A stretch of DNA of 64,000 nt from an uncultured Draconibacterium sp. (GTDB lineage Bacteria > Bacteroidota > Bacteroidia > Bacteroidales > Prolixibacteraceae), in assembly GCF_963675585.1 (NCBI RefSeq), contig NZ_OY776414.1, positions 2,645,001-2,709,000 on the forward strand. The letters are read 5' to 3'. Under the pieces are notes generated by a model. It saw only the letters and a program-made list of their open reading frames with translations, searched no databases and had not been told where the DNA came from. Below, in pieces: positions 55,436 through 63,318 of this stretch (position 1 is the first letter of the stretch; each line of letters opens with the position of its first letter). A program made the position numbers and the translations under genes.

Positions 55436-56296
55436 ATGAATAAATTATCCTTCCTTTTTGTAGCCTTGATTTTTGCAGTTACAGCATTGGCACAAGACAG
55501 TAAAGTTTTTGATAATCTCACAGTAAAAAGCGAGATACTTGGTATGGAACGCAACTATGCCATTTATCTTCCGCCCGGCTACGAAACTTCAGAAAGAAGT
55601 TACCCGGTACTTTATTTGCTGCACGGCGCCACTGACAACCATACGGGGTGGGTGCAATTTGGCGAAATTCAGCACATAGCCGACAAAGCCATAAAAGATG
55701 GCACCGCAACTGCAATGATAGTTGTAATGCCCGACGCCGACACAAAACAAATGGGATACACCAATACTCCAAATGGCTGGCGTTTCGAAGACTTCTTTTT
55801 TGAAGAATTAATACCGCATGTTGAAAACAAATACCGAATTCGGAAAGAGAAACGTTACCGTGCTATTGCAGGACTTTCGATGGGTGGAGGTGGAACATTC
55901 TATTACGCACTTCACCGACCCGATTTATTTTCATCGGCTTGCCCTTTAAGTGCTTCAACCGGACCATTAACCCGCGAAGATGTTGACCGGCAAATGCAAC
56001 GCCGGGGAATGGGCGAAACAACAGAAATACAAAAAGATGAATGGTACAAAAATTACAGTGTGCTCGAGTTGGTAAAAACTCTGCCCGAAAAAGACCTTTC
56101 GTCGGTGCATTGGTTTATTGATTGTGGCGATGATGATTTTCTTTACGAAGGAAATTCGCTGGTACATATCGAATTAAGAAAACGTAATATTCAGCACGAA
56201 TACCGTGTTCGCAACGGCGCACACAACTGGACCTATTGGCGGGATTCTTTGCCCGTTGTTCTTGGTTTTATTTCCGATACTTTTCATCAACATTAA
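55436..56296 (+). CDS. Secreted alpha/beta-hydrolase esterase
   Basis: A 286-residue esterase-D-like protein with signal peptide (LSFLFVALIFAVTALAQ). Motifs: oxyanion segment YLLHGATDNHTGW, nucleophile Ser148 in AGLSMGGGGTFYY, an acidic CGDDDFLYEG and His263 in NGAHNWTYWRDSLP. These match Bacteroidota feruloyl/acetyl-xylan-type esterases, which remove acyl groups from polysaccharides. The substrate is unknown. The DUF1460 gene follows 12 bp later. Confidence 0.92.
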   Translation: MNKLSFLFVALIFAVTALAQDSKVFDNLTVKSEILGMERNYAIYLPPGYETSERSYPVLYLLHGATDNHTGWVQFGEIQHIADKAIKDGTATAMIVVMPDADTKQMGYTNTPNGWRFEDFFFEELIPHVENKYRIRKEKRYRAIAGLSMGGGGTFYYALHRPDLFSSACPLSASTGPLTREDVDRQMQRRGMGETTEIQKDEWYKNYSVLELVKTLPEKDLSSVHWFIDCGDDDFLYEGNSLVHIELRKRNIQHEYRVRNGAHNWTYWRDSLPVVLGFISDTFHQH

Positions 56297-56308
56297 TTTG
56301 CATTCTAC

Positions 56309-57151
56309 ATGAGACAAGTAAAAACTATATTTCTGGCTCTTTTTCTTTTGTGCTCCTATTACGGTCAAAGCCAAATAAAATTCGAGCCTGAGGACAAAAA
56401 GATCCTTCAAAATATTTTCAGCCAATTCGAAAACAAGAAAGAATTAAGTACAGCCGAGTTGGTAGCTCTGGTTGGAAAATATTTCATAGAAACTCCGTAC
56501 GTTGCAAGTACGCTCGAAACAGAGCCCGAACAGCTGGTAATTAATTTGCGCGAGCTGGATTGTACAACCTATGCCGAAAACTGTCTGGCAATAGCGCGCA
56601 TCCTAAAAAGCGGGCAACTTACTTTCGAATCATTTAAAAAAGAGTTGATGGGGATTCGTTACCGCGATGGTATTGTTAACGGTTACCCTTCGCGTTTACA
56701 TTATTTCAGCGACTGGATTTATGTGAATGAAGAAAAAGGTTTGCTAAAACAGGTATCGAAAGAAATAGCCAATACACCTTATCCGCTCAACATAAATTTT
56801 ATGAGTACGCATCCCGACAGTTACAAACAACTAGAAACAAATCCCGGGTTTGTTTCCCCACTCAAAAAAACGGAAGCAGAAATAAGTTCGAGGAAGATGT
56901 TTTTTATACCAAAAGACAAAATTGCCGGGTTTGAAAAGCAGATGCACGAAGGAGATATTATCGGACTTACAACATCGATTAAAGGGCTGGACATTACCCA
57001 CGTTGGTATTCTTGTAAAAAAGAACGAAAGAATACACTTAATGCACGCCTCGTCGAAAGCTGAAAAGGTGGTAATTTCGGAAAACACTCTGGAAGAATAC
57101 CTGGCCGGGAGAAAAACTGTAAATGGAATTATGGTAGTTCGCCCAAACTAG
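56309..57151 (+). CDS. DUF1460 secreted amidase-like protein
   Basis: A 280-residue protein with signal peptide (TIFLALFLLCSYYGQSQ). DUF1460 is an NlpC/P60-like fold; structural members act as N-acetylmuramoyl-L-alanine amidases or gamma-D-glutamyl peptidases on muropeptides. The catalytic Cys85 is in LRELDCTTYAENCL and His231 in GLDITHVGILVKK. It likely trims or recycles peptidoglycan in the periplasm. It follows the esterase gene by 12 bp. Confidence 0.9.
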   Translation: MRQVKTIFLALFLLCSYYGQSQIKFEPEDKKILQNIFSQFENKKELSTAELVALVGKYFIETPYVASTLETEPEQLVINLRELDCTTYAENCLAIARILKSGQLTFESFKKELMGIRYRDGIVNGYPSRLHYFSDWIYVNEEKGLLKQVSKEIANTPYPLNINFMSTHPDSYKQLETNPGFVSPLKKTEAEISSRKMFFIPKDKIAGFEKQMHEGDIIGLTTSIKGLDITHVGILVKKNERIHLMHASSKAEKVVISENTLEEYLAGRKTVNGIMVVRPN

Positions 57152-57263
57152 GAGGTTTGTACTTAAATGATACCAATACTTTTTGTGGTTAACTAAATAT
57201 AAAATAAATTACGCCTGAGTAATACAAAGCAGTTCAAGAGCAATCGAAAAAAAACAATCATTC

Positions 57264-57271
57264 TATATTTG
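57264..57271 (+). promoter_or_regulatory. Candidate -7 element for the beta-barrel gene
   Basis: TATATTTG matches TAnnTTTG 30 bp before the start. The -33 region is A-rich without a clear TTTG. Confidence 0.5.
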
Positions 57272-57301
57272 CAATCTGTTAAACCAGAAAATACAAAAGA
57301 A

Positions 57302-57751
57302 ATGAAGAAAAAAATTACAAATCTACTTGCCTTAATGGCTCTGATTTTCGCATCGGTCTTTACCGCAAATTCACAGGAAATAGGTGCTCGCTTTGGAGAA
57401 GTATCAGCCGGAAATATTGCCATTGACGGCATATTTAGCACCGGGCAGTTTAGCCGTGTGCATGCCGATATTTCTTTTGGCGATGGAGCGGCTTTCGATG
57501 TTCTTTGGGATTTTTTATATCGTCCGCTGGGAGATGAAGCCTTCCACTATTATGTTGGTGTTGGACCATACATTTGGATCAACGATCCGTTTTGGTTGGG
57601 TGCTGCCGGCGAAATCGGATTGGAATATCATTTTAACGAAGTGCCAATTGCACTTGGTTTTGACTGGCGACCTGCCATTAGTATTGTGGAAGAAACCGAC
57701 ATTCATTTTAGTGGATTTGGATTCAACATTCGTTATGTAATAGGCAACTAA
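57302..57751 (+). CDS. Small outer-membrane beta-barrel-like protein
   Basis: A 149-residue protein with signal peptide (LLALMALIFASVFTANSQ). The rest is alternating hydrophobic strands rich in Gly and aromatic residues (AFHYYVGVGPYIWI, FWLGAAGEIGLEYHF, IALGFDWRPAISI), ending FSGFGFNIRYVIGN. This looks like a small eight-stranded outer-membrane barrel. ATG 57302 gives the signal peptide. Function unknown. It ends at a strong bidirectional terminator. Confidence 0.75.
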   Translation: MKKKITNLLALMALIFASVFTANSQEIGARFGEVSAGNIAIDGIFSTGQFSRVHADISFGDGAAFDVLWDFLYRPLGDEAFHYYVGVGPYIWINDPFWLGAAGEIGLEYHFNEVPIALGFDWRPAISIVEETDIHFSGFGFNIRYVIGN

Positions 57752-57770
57752 AAACAAGTACTTAAAAAGT

Positions 57771-57808
57771 AAAAAGCCGGTAAAACTCCATTGTTTTACC
57801 GGCTTTTT
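57771..57808. terminator. Bidirectional rho-independent terminator
   Basis: A perfect 16-bp stem, AAAAAGCCGGTAAAAC with its complement at 57793-57808, encloses tccatt. It serves the convergent beta-barrel gene and the gene at 57835. Confidence 0.92.
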
Positions 57809-57834
57809 AGTTGGTATGTACAACTTTTAAAATC

Positions 57835-58242
57835 TTACTTATCAATTTCCAAATCGCCCTTATTTTCTGCTGCATCTTTCATTTTAAAATACCTTCTTAA
57901 AAGCACTTTTTTAAGATCCCGCACAATCACCTGGTGCGCAATAATTTCAATGTGTGAATAATGAGGTAATTCTTGTTCCGCTTTGCGAATTTCGCGGTCG
58001 GTAATATCAACCTGGTACAAAACCGAAAGTAAAAGATCGTAGTTACGCTCAACCAACAAAGTAATCTGATCAATCAACTGTCCGTGCAATTCGTTATAAG
58101 CATTCTCAATATTCCCTGAGAAAGAAATTTCGACACCAAACATTCCAAAATCTTTCATGATCTGCTCGGCAGTTTGCTGCACAATTTCAGCCTGATCGAA
58201 ATGTTGTGCTACGTTGTTGTTGTTTATTTGCGGAAGATTCAT
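57835..58242 (-). CDS. Conserved-looking hypothetical protein
   Basis: A 135-residue cytoplasmic, mainly helical protein beginning MNLPQINNNNVAQHFDQAEI. It has no signal peptide. The long helix region HGQLIDQITLLVERNYDLLL and a basic RDLKKVLLRRYFKMKD tail suggest a helical bundle. I prefer ATG 58242 to an upstream ATG at 58305, which adds aromatic-rich, unlikely residues. Family and function unknown. Confidence 0.7.
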   Translation of the reverse strand: MNLPQINNNNVAQHFDQAEIVQQTAEQIMKDFGMFGVEISFSGNIENAYNELHGQLIDQITLLVERNYDLLLSVLYQVDITDREIRKAEQELPHYSHIEIIAHQVIVRDLKKVLLRRYFKMKDAAENKGDLEIDK

Positions 58243-58364
58243 TTGATTGTTTTTCGAAAGATACAAGAAATAGATGTGAAAGTTGATTTTTTCTCCGTAA
58301 TCCAAACTCTTTTCGCAATTTGATTAACTTTACCCGACCTGTAAATCAATTAAATTAAAACCAA

Positions 58365-58871
58365 ATGAAGAAAAGTTTATTCACTATCGCTTTTGTACTA
58401 TCAGTATTACTTTCAATGGCACAAAGCCAGTTTACGCATCCCGGAATTTTTGTTGGAAGTGTGGTTGAAGACCTGGATAAGTCGATTGAATTTTACACCG
58501 AAGTAATTGGGATGGTAAAAACCGGTGAATTTTCGGTTGACAAAACAACTGCATGCGAACTGGGTTTAACCAACAAATATCAGTTGGATGTTACCATTTT
58601 AAAACTGGAGGACAGCCCCAATGCAACCGAGTGGAAATTAATGAGCCTGGGAACGAAAGCAAAACACCCAAAACAAAATTACATGAGCGACGACACCGGA
58701 ATGCAGTACATTACCATTTTAGTGAACGACATTAAGCCGGTTATTGAACGCTGCAAAAAGCACAATGTAAAAATTCTGAGTGGTGTTCCTTCAAAATTAG
58801 GCGATGGACGTTCATTTATTTTGGTTCAGGATCCTGACGGAACGTTTATCGAAATGATCAGCCCTAATTAA
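58365..58871 (+). CDS. Secreted VOC (glyoxalase-like) family protein
   Basis: A 168-residue protein with a signal peptide (SLFTIAFVLSVLLSMAQ), unusual for this fold. The VOC domain follows: THPGIFVGSVVEDLDKSIEF and, at the end, GRSFILVQDPDGTFIEMI, typical of metal-dependent lyase or dioxygenase members. The first metal His is likely in the HPG segment and the last Glu in FIEMI. Function is unknown. Confidence 0.87.
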   Translation: MKKSLFTIAFVLSVLLSMAQSQFTHPGIFVGSVVEDLDKSIEFYTEVIGMVKTGEFSVDKTTACELGLTNKYQLDVTILKLEDSPNATEWKLMSLGTKAKHPKQNYMSDDTGMQYITILVNDIKPVIERCKKHNVKILSGVPSKLGDGRSFILVQDPDGTFIEMISPN

Positions 58872-58988
58872 TCACTTTTTTTACTTCCCCTTCTAACTTG
58901 CCCATTCAGCAAGAATGGAATTTCTATGTTCTAAAACAAGTTTTTACTTTTATTCGAAAGCCATATTACTTTCGTTTGAAATTTATCT

Positions 58989-58996
58989 TATTTTTG
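58989..58996 (+). promoter_or_regulatory. Candidate -7 element for the glycyl radical operon
   Basis: TATTTTTG matches TAnnTTTG and lies 30 bp before the activase start. A TTTG at 58975 is too near to be a -33 element, so the assignment is tentative. Confidence 0.45.
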
Positions 58997-59026
58997 TAAT
59001 ACTAAATTTCACCAACAAAAAAGCAA

Positions 59027-59917
59027 ATGATTTTCAACATCCAGCGGTTTTCAACACACGACGGAAATGGTGTGCGAACAGTTGTTTTCTACAAGGGCTG
59101 TCCGTTAAGTTGCTGGTGGTGCAGTAATCCTGAAAGTCAATCATTTAATTACAGCTTCCTGTACGACAAAAAGTTTTGTAAAAACTTTGAAGATTGTATG
59201 CTCATCGAACCCAAATCGATTTCACGTTCTTCGGATGGCTCGCGTCAAATCAATCGCGAACAAATTCAAAATCCTGAAAATTTGAAAAACACCTGCATCT
59301 CGAAAGCATTAACGGTTTCGGGCGAACAAAAAAGTGTTGATGAAATTCTTTCAGAAATAGAAAAAGACAGGGTATTTTATGGTAAAAACGGAGGAGTTAC
59401 ACTTTCCGGTGGCGAACCACTTTCGCAGGGAAGCGATTTAGATGAATTGCTACACGCGCTAAAAGTCCGGAAGATTAGTGTGAATATTGAGACTACGCTT
59501 CATGTTCCCTGGCAAAAGATAGAACGTTGTATTGGACTGGTTGACACTTTTTTAGTTGATCTGAAACACACTCAAAAAGACAAATTAAAAAAACATACGG
59601 GTGGAAATGTTTTACTTGTGATGTCGAACCTTGTTCGACTGGATAATGCAGGTGTAAATTACATTGTTCGAATACCTGTAATACCAGAGTTTAATCATTC
59701 GGAAACAGAAATCTCAGAACTCATTTATTTTGTATCAACACTAAAAAATGCCAGAGAAATTCATTTTCTGCCCTATCACACTTTTGGCAAAGAAAAATAC
59801 CAGATGCTGGGATTAACATACAAAATGGGAAGCATTACCGCAGTAAAACACACTGAACTTGAACCGTACATTGCCCTGGCTCAAAACAAAGGTTTTAAAA
59901 CAAAAATTGGAGGTTAA
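59027..59917 (+). CDS. ybiY: Glycyl radical enzyme activase (YbiY-like radical SAM)
   Basis: A 296-residue radical SAM enzyme that installs the glycyl radical on its partner. It begins IFNIQRFSTHDGNGVRTVVF, then the cluster motif C25-PLS-C29-WW-C32 (CxxxCxxC), and GGVTLSGGEPLSQG for SAM binding. The extra ferredoxin-type insert is reduced: only Cys51, Cys57 and Cys90 remain instead of two full four-Cys sets. E. coli YbiY, as I recall it, shares its start, the LHVPW and EIHFLPYHT segments and a similar reduced insert. The next gene starts 1 bp after its stop. Confidence 0.93.
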   Translation: MIFNIQRFSTHDGNGVRTVVFYKGCPLSCWWCSNPESQSFNYSFLYDKKFCKNFEDCMLIEPKSISRSSDGSRQINREQIQNPENLKNTCISKALTVSGEQKSVDEILSEIEKDRVFYGKNGGVTLSGGEPLSQGSDLDELLHALKVRKISVNIETTLHVPWQKIERCIGLVDTFLVDLKHTQKDKLKKHTGGNVLLVMSNLVRLDNAGVNYIVRIPVIPEFNHSETEISELIYFVSTLKNAREIHFLPYHTFGKEKYQMLGLTYKMGSITAVKHTELEPYIALAQNKGFKTKIGG

Positions 59918-59918
59918 A

Positions 59919-62339
59919 ATGATAAGCGAAAAACAAACAAGCAAAATTACCGACCGAATTGCACATTTGCGTGAAAAAGTTTTGAGTACAAAACCATCGG
60001 TTTGTACCGAACGCGCTCGTTTTTACACCACTGTTTATCGCGAAAACGAAGAACAACCCATAATTATAAAACGCGCCCTGGCTCTTGAAATGACCTTAAA
60101 AGAGATGACCATCTTTATTGACGAGGGAGAGTTGATTGTAGGAAATCAATCGAGTCAACACCGTGCAGCTCCTATTTTTCCGGAGTATGCAGTGGATTGG
60201 CTGCCGGAAGAAATGGACGAGCTGGACAAACGACCCGGCGATGCATTTTTCATTACCGACAAACACAAAGAGGAACTCCTTGAAATTGCCCATTGGTGGA
60301 AAGGAAAAGTATTGTGGGACAAAGGCCGGGCGCTGATGTCGCAAGAGTTAAGAGACTTGCAGGATTCAGCCATAATTAAAGCAACCGGGAATCTTACATC
60401 GGGCGATGCACACATTGCCGTTGACTTTTATAAAATACTGGACCAGGGTCTAGATGCTTATTTGGACGAAATTTCATATTACAACACACAAATCGATCGC
60501 ACAACAATTGAGGGCGTAAAAAAGGATCATTTTTACAATGCGCTCCACATTTCCGTAAAAGCGCTCCGGATTTTTATCGAACGATACAGTACGCTTGCAC
60601 TATCGGAGAGTTTACTGGAAGAAGATTCGACACGCGAAGAAGAGCTGAAAATCATTTCGGGAAACTGCAGGCACATCGCACATCATCCACCAAAAAACTT
60701 TTACCAGGCCTTACAACTCACTTATTTCATTCAACTTGTTTTGCAAATTGAAAGTAACGGGCACAGTGTTTCACTGGGAAGAATGGACCAATATCTTTTT
60801 CCATTTTATCAGCAGGACAAACTAAGTGGCAAAATAACAGAGGAAGAAGCTTCAGAACTGCTTGAAAACACCTGGATCAAATTAATGTCGATAAATAAAA
60901 TTCGACCATGGTCGCACACACGGTTCTCTGCCGGCGGGCCACTCTACCAGAATGTGACCATAGGCGGACAAACTACCGAAGCCAAGGACGCAGTAAACGA
61001 ACTTAGTTTTCTTATTCTTGATTCGGTGGGTAAAATGAAACTAACCCAACCCAATCTTTCAGTACGGTTTCATAAAAACATCGACCAAAAATTTATGATG
61101 GAATGCATGCGTGTAATTGAAATGGGATTTGGAATGCCATCATTCAACAACGACGAAATTGTAATTCCAGAATTGATCAACCTTGGTGTGGAAAAGGAAG
61201 ATGCCTATAACTTTTCGGCTATCGGATGCATCGAAATTGCGGTACCCGGCAAATGGGGCTACCGATGCACCGGCATGAGTTTTCTAAACTTTATGCGCGT
61301 ATTTTTAGCATCGATGTACGATGGTTTAGACAAACAAACCGGAAAAACGTTTCACAAAGGAACAGGCCATTTTAAAGATTTCGAAAGTTTTGAGCAGGTT
61401 TACGAAGCCTGGCAAAATCAGGTGAAATTTTATGCAAAAAAAACCATTGAGATTGACACAGCCGTTGATACTGCACTTGAAATATATGTTCCCGATATCC
61501 TTTGCTCCACTTTTGTTGACAGTTGCATTTCCCGGGGAAAAACAATAAAAGAAGGTGGCTCGAAATATGATTTTGTTTCCGGCTTACAGGTGGGAATAGC
61601 CAACCTTGGCAATTCATTGGCTGCCATTAAAAAACTGGTTTTTGAAGAAAAACGAATTACAAAAGAGCAGTTGTTACACGCCATTGAAACTGATTTTGAA
61701 GGCAAAGATGGCGAAAAAACCAGGCAACTGCTTCTGAATTTTGCACCAAAATATGGCAACGACGACGATTATGTTGACCTTTTGCTTCGAGATGCTTACA
61801 ATGAATTTATTGATGAAATAGACAAGTACCACACCACGCGTTACAATCGCGGGCCAATTGGATGTCGCTACTACGCAGGCACATCAAGTATTTCAGCGAA
61901 TGTTCCGAACGGCGCAGTGGTTCCGGCAACTCCTGACGGACGAAAAGCCTTTACACCGGTGGCCGAAGGAAGCTCTCCATCATCGGGAACAGACTTACTT
62001 GGGCCAACTGCTGTATTTAAATCGGTTGCCAAACTTCCTACCGAAAGAATAATGGGAGGTGTTTTATTGAATCAGAAACTTTCGCCGGCAACCATTGCAA
62101 ACGATGCAAATAAAGAAAAATTAATATCAATAATAAGCGCCTTTTTTGCCGACCTAAAAGGCTGGCATGTGCAGTACAATATTGTATCGAAAGACACGCT
62201 GCTGGCGGCCAAAAAGAATCCCGAAAAATACCGCGACCTGATTGTTCGTGTGGCCGGATATTCGGCGTTTTTTACTACTTTATCACCTGATACACAAGAC
62301 GACATTATAGCAAGAACAGAACATTCATTAAACCATTAA
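59919..62339 (+). CDS. ybiW: Glycyl radical enzyme, YbiW/PflD-like (predicted anhydrohexitol-phosphate lyase)
   Basis: An 806-residue glycyl radical enzyme. The thiyl Cys437 lies in AIGCIEIAVPGKWGYRC; the Glu two residues on (Glu439) is the GCxE pattern of the dehydratase/eliminase branch, not the CC of pyruvate formate-lyase. The radical Gly780 is in VRVAGYSAFF, 26 residues from the end. Segments SNGHSVSLGRMDQYL, FGMPSFNNDEIVIPE and LTSGDAHIAVDFYK agree closely with E. coli YbiW. YbiW and PflD are reported to open the ring of 1,5-anhydrohexitol 6-phosphates. ATG 59919 has GGAGGT 5 bp upstream. Confidence 0.94.
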   Translation: MISEKQTSKITDRIAHLREKVLSTKPSVCTERARFYTTVYRENEEQPIIIKRALALEMTLKEMTIFIDEGELIVGNQSSQHRAAPIFPEYAVDWLPEEMDELDKRPGDAFFITDKHKEELLEIAHWWKGKVLWDKGRALMSQELRDLQDSAIIKATGNLTSGDAHIAVDFYKILDQGLDAYLDEISYYNTQIDRTTIEGVKKDHFYNALHISVKALRIFIERYSTLALSESLLEEDSTREEELKIISGNCRHIAHHPPKNFYQALQLTYFIQLVLQIESNGHSVSLGRMDQYLFPFYQQDKLSGKITEEEASELLENTWIKLMSINKIRPWSHTRFSAGGPLYQNVTIGGQTTEAKDAVNELSFLILDSVGKMKLTQPNLSVRFHKNIDQKFMMECMRVIEMGFGMPSFNNDEIVIPELINLGVEKEDAYNFSAIGCIEIAVPGKWGYRCTGMSFLNFMRVFLASMYDGLDKQTGKTFHKGTGHFKDFESFEQVYEAWQNQVKFYAKKTIEIDTAVDTALEIYVPDILCSTFVDSCISRGKTIKEGGSKYDFVSGLQVGIANLGNSLAAIKKLVFEEKRITKEQLLHAIETDFEGKDGEKTRQLLLNFAPKYGNDDDYVDLLLRDAYNEFIDEIDKYHTTRYNRGPIGCRYYAGTSSISANVPNGAVVPATPDGRKAFTPVAEGSSPSSGTDLLGPTAVFKSVAKLPTERIMGGVLLNQKLSPATIANDANKEKLISIISAFFADLKGWHVQYNIVSKDTLLAAKKNPEKYRDLIVRVAGYSAFFTTLSPDTQDDIIARTEHSLNH

Positions 62340-62357
62340 AACCAAAATACTAAACAA

Positions 62358-63317
62358 ATGAACAAATACCTTTGCGGAGTAGATATTGGTGGCACAAAAT
62401 GCGCCATCGCGCTTGTAGATCAGGATGGAAAAATGCTCGATAAAATATCGACTTGTGCTCATGTGGATCGTGGCGAAGATGAAATGATAAAATTTATTGC
62501 TGACCAGATCAAAATACTATTTAAACGAAACAACCTGCAACAATCAGATGTGGAGGGAATTGGCATTGGATGCGCCGGACACATTCGATTTAAAGATGGC
62601 GTAATAATTACTACTTCAAATTTAAAGGGATTCAAAAATTATCCCTTGCGTGCTACCATGCAGCAATATTTTGAAATTCCGGTAATTGTTGACAACGATG
62701 CCAATGCACAGGCTTTTGGCGATTTTATGTTTGGTGCCGGCAAAGGATACAACGACATGGTTTTTCTTACCATTAGCACCGGGATTGGTGCGGGTTTGGT
62801 TCTCAATAAAAAAATGTACCGGGGAGTTACCGGAACGGCCGGCGAATTTGGGCATACAATTGTTGAAGCGCACAGTGATTTAACCTGTTCGTGCGGGAAC
62901 AAAGGATGTTTAATGGCGCATGCATGTGGAATGGCTCTTCCCTACCTGTTTCAGAAAAAGTTAAACGAAGGGAAAAAAACAAAGCTGCGCATGCCGCCCA
63001 ATTTTGATGTTTCGAAAATAAGTGGACAGTACCTGAAAAAAGGATTGGAAATGGACGATCCATTATCAAAGGAAATCATTTCGGATAGTGCATATTATGT
63101 CGGACTTGGAATTTATAATATCTTTCAAACCTTAAATACGCCTTTGGTTGTACTTGGCGGCGGCCTGACAAACTGGGGCGACTTTTATCTCGACAAAATA
63201 AAAGCGACCTTTTATGAACTGGCGCGAGACATGATTTTTGATCCGATGGAAATTGTAATCTCAAAAATTGGTGCAGATGCGGGAGTTATTGGTGCGGCTG
63301 CTTTAACACTGGAATAA
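62358..63317 (+). CDS. ROK-family sugar kinase
   Basis: A 319-residue ASKHA kinase. The ATP motif is YLCGVDIGGTKCAIALVDQD, the catalytic Asp114 lies in IVDNDANAQAFG, and TISTGIGAGLVLN is the second phosphate loop. The structural zinc site has GEFGHTIVEAH and TCSCGNKGCLMAH; the ROK signature usually ends GCxE, but here Met186 replaces the Glu. It starts 18 bp after the glycyl radical enzyme gene. In this context it is the likely source of the phosphorylated substrate (1,5-anhydroglucitol or -mannitol 6-phosphate), an inference. Confidence 0.92.
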   Translation: MNKYLCGVDIGGTKCAIALVDQDGKMLDKISTCAHVDRGEDEMIKFIADQIKILFKRNNLQQSDVEGIGIGCAGHIRFKDGVIITTSNLKGFKNYPLRATMQQYFEIPVIVDNDANAQAFGDFMFGAGKGYNDMVFLTISTGIGAGLVLNKKMYRGVTGTAGEFGHTIVEAHSDLTCSCGNKGCLMAHACGMALPYLFQKKLNEGKKTKLRMPPNFDVSKISGQYLKKGLEMDDPLSKEIISDSAYYVGLGIYNIFQTLNTPLVVLGGGLTNWGDFYLDKIKATFYELARDMIFDPMEIVISKIGADAGVIGAAALTLE

Positions 63318-63318
63318 T

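Noticed and set aside
59027-62339. Pyruvate formate-lyase and its activase
   Set aside because: The catalytic site is GCIE with one Cys, not the adjacent Cys pair of pyruvate formate-lyase, and the sequence follows YbiW/PflD.
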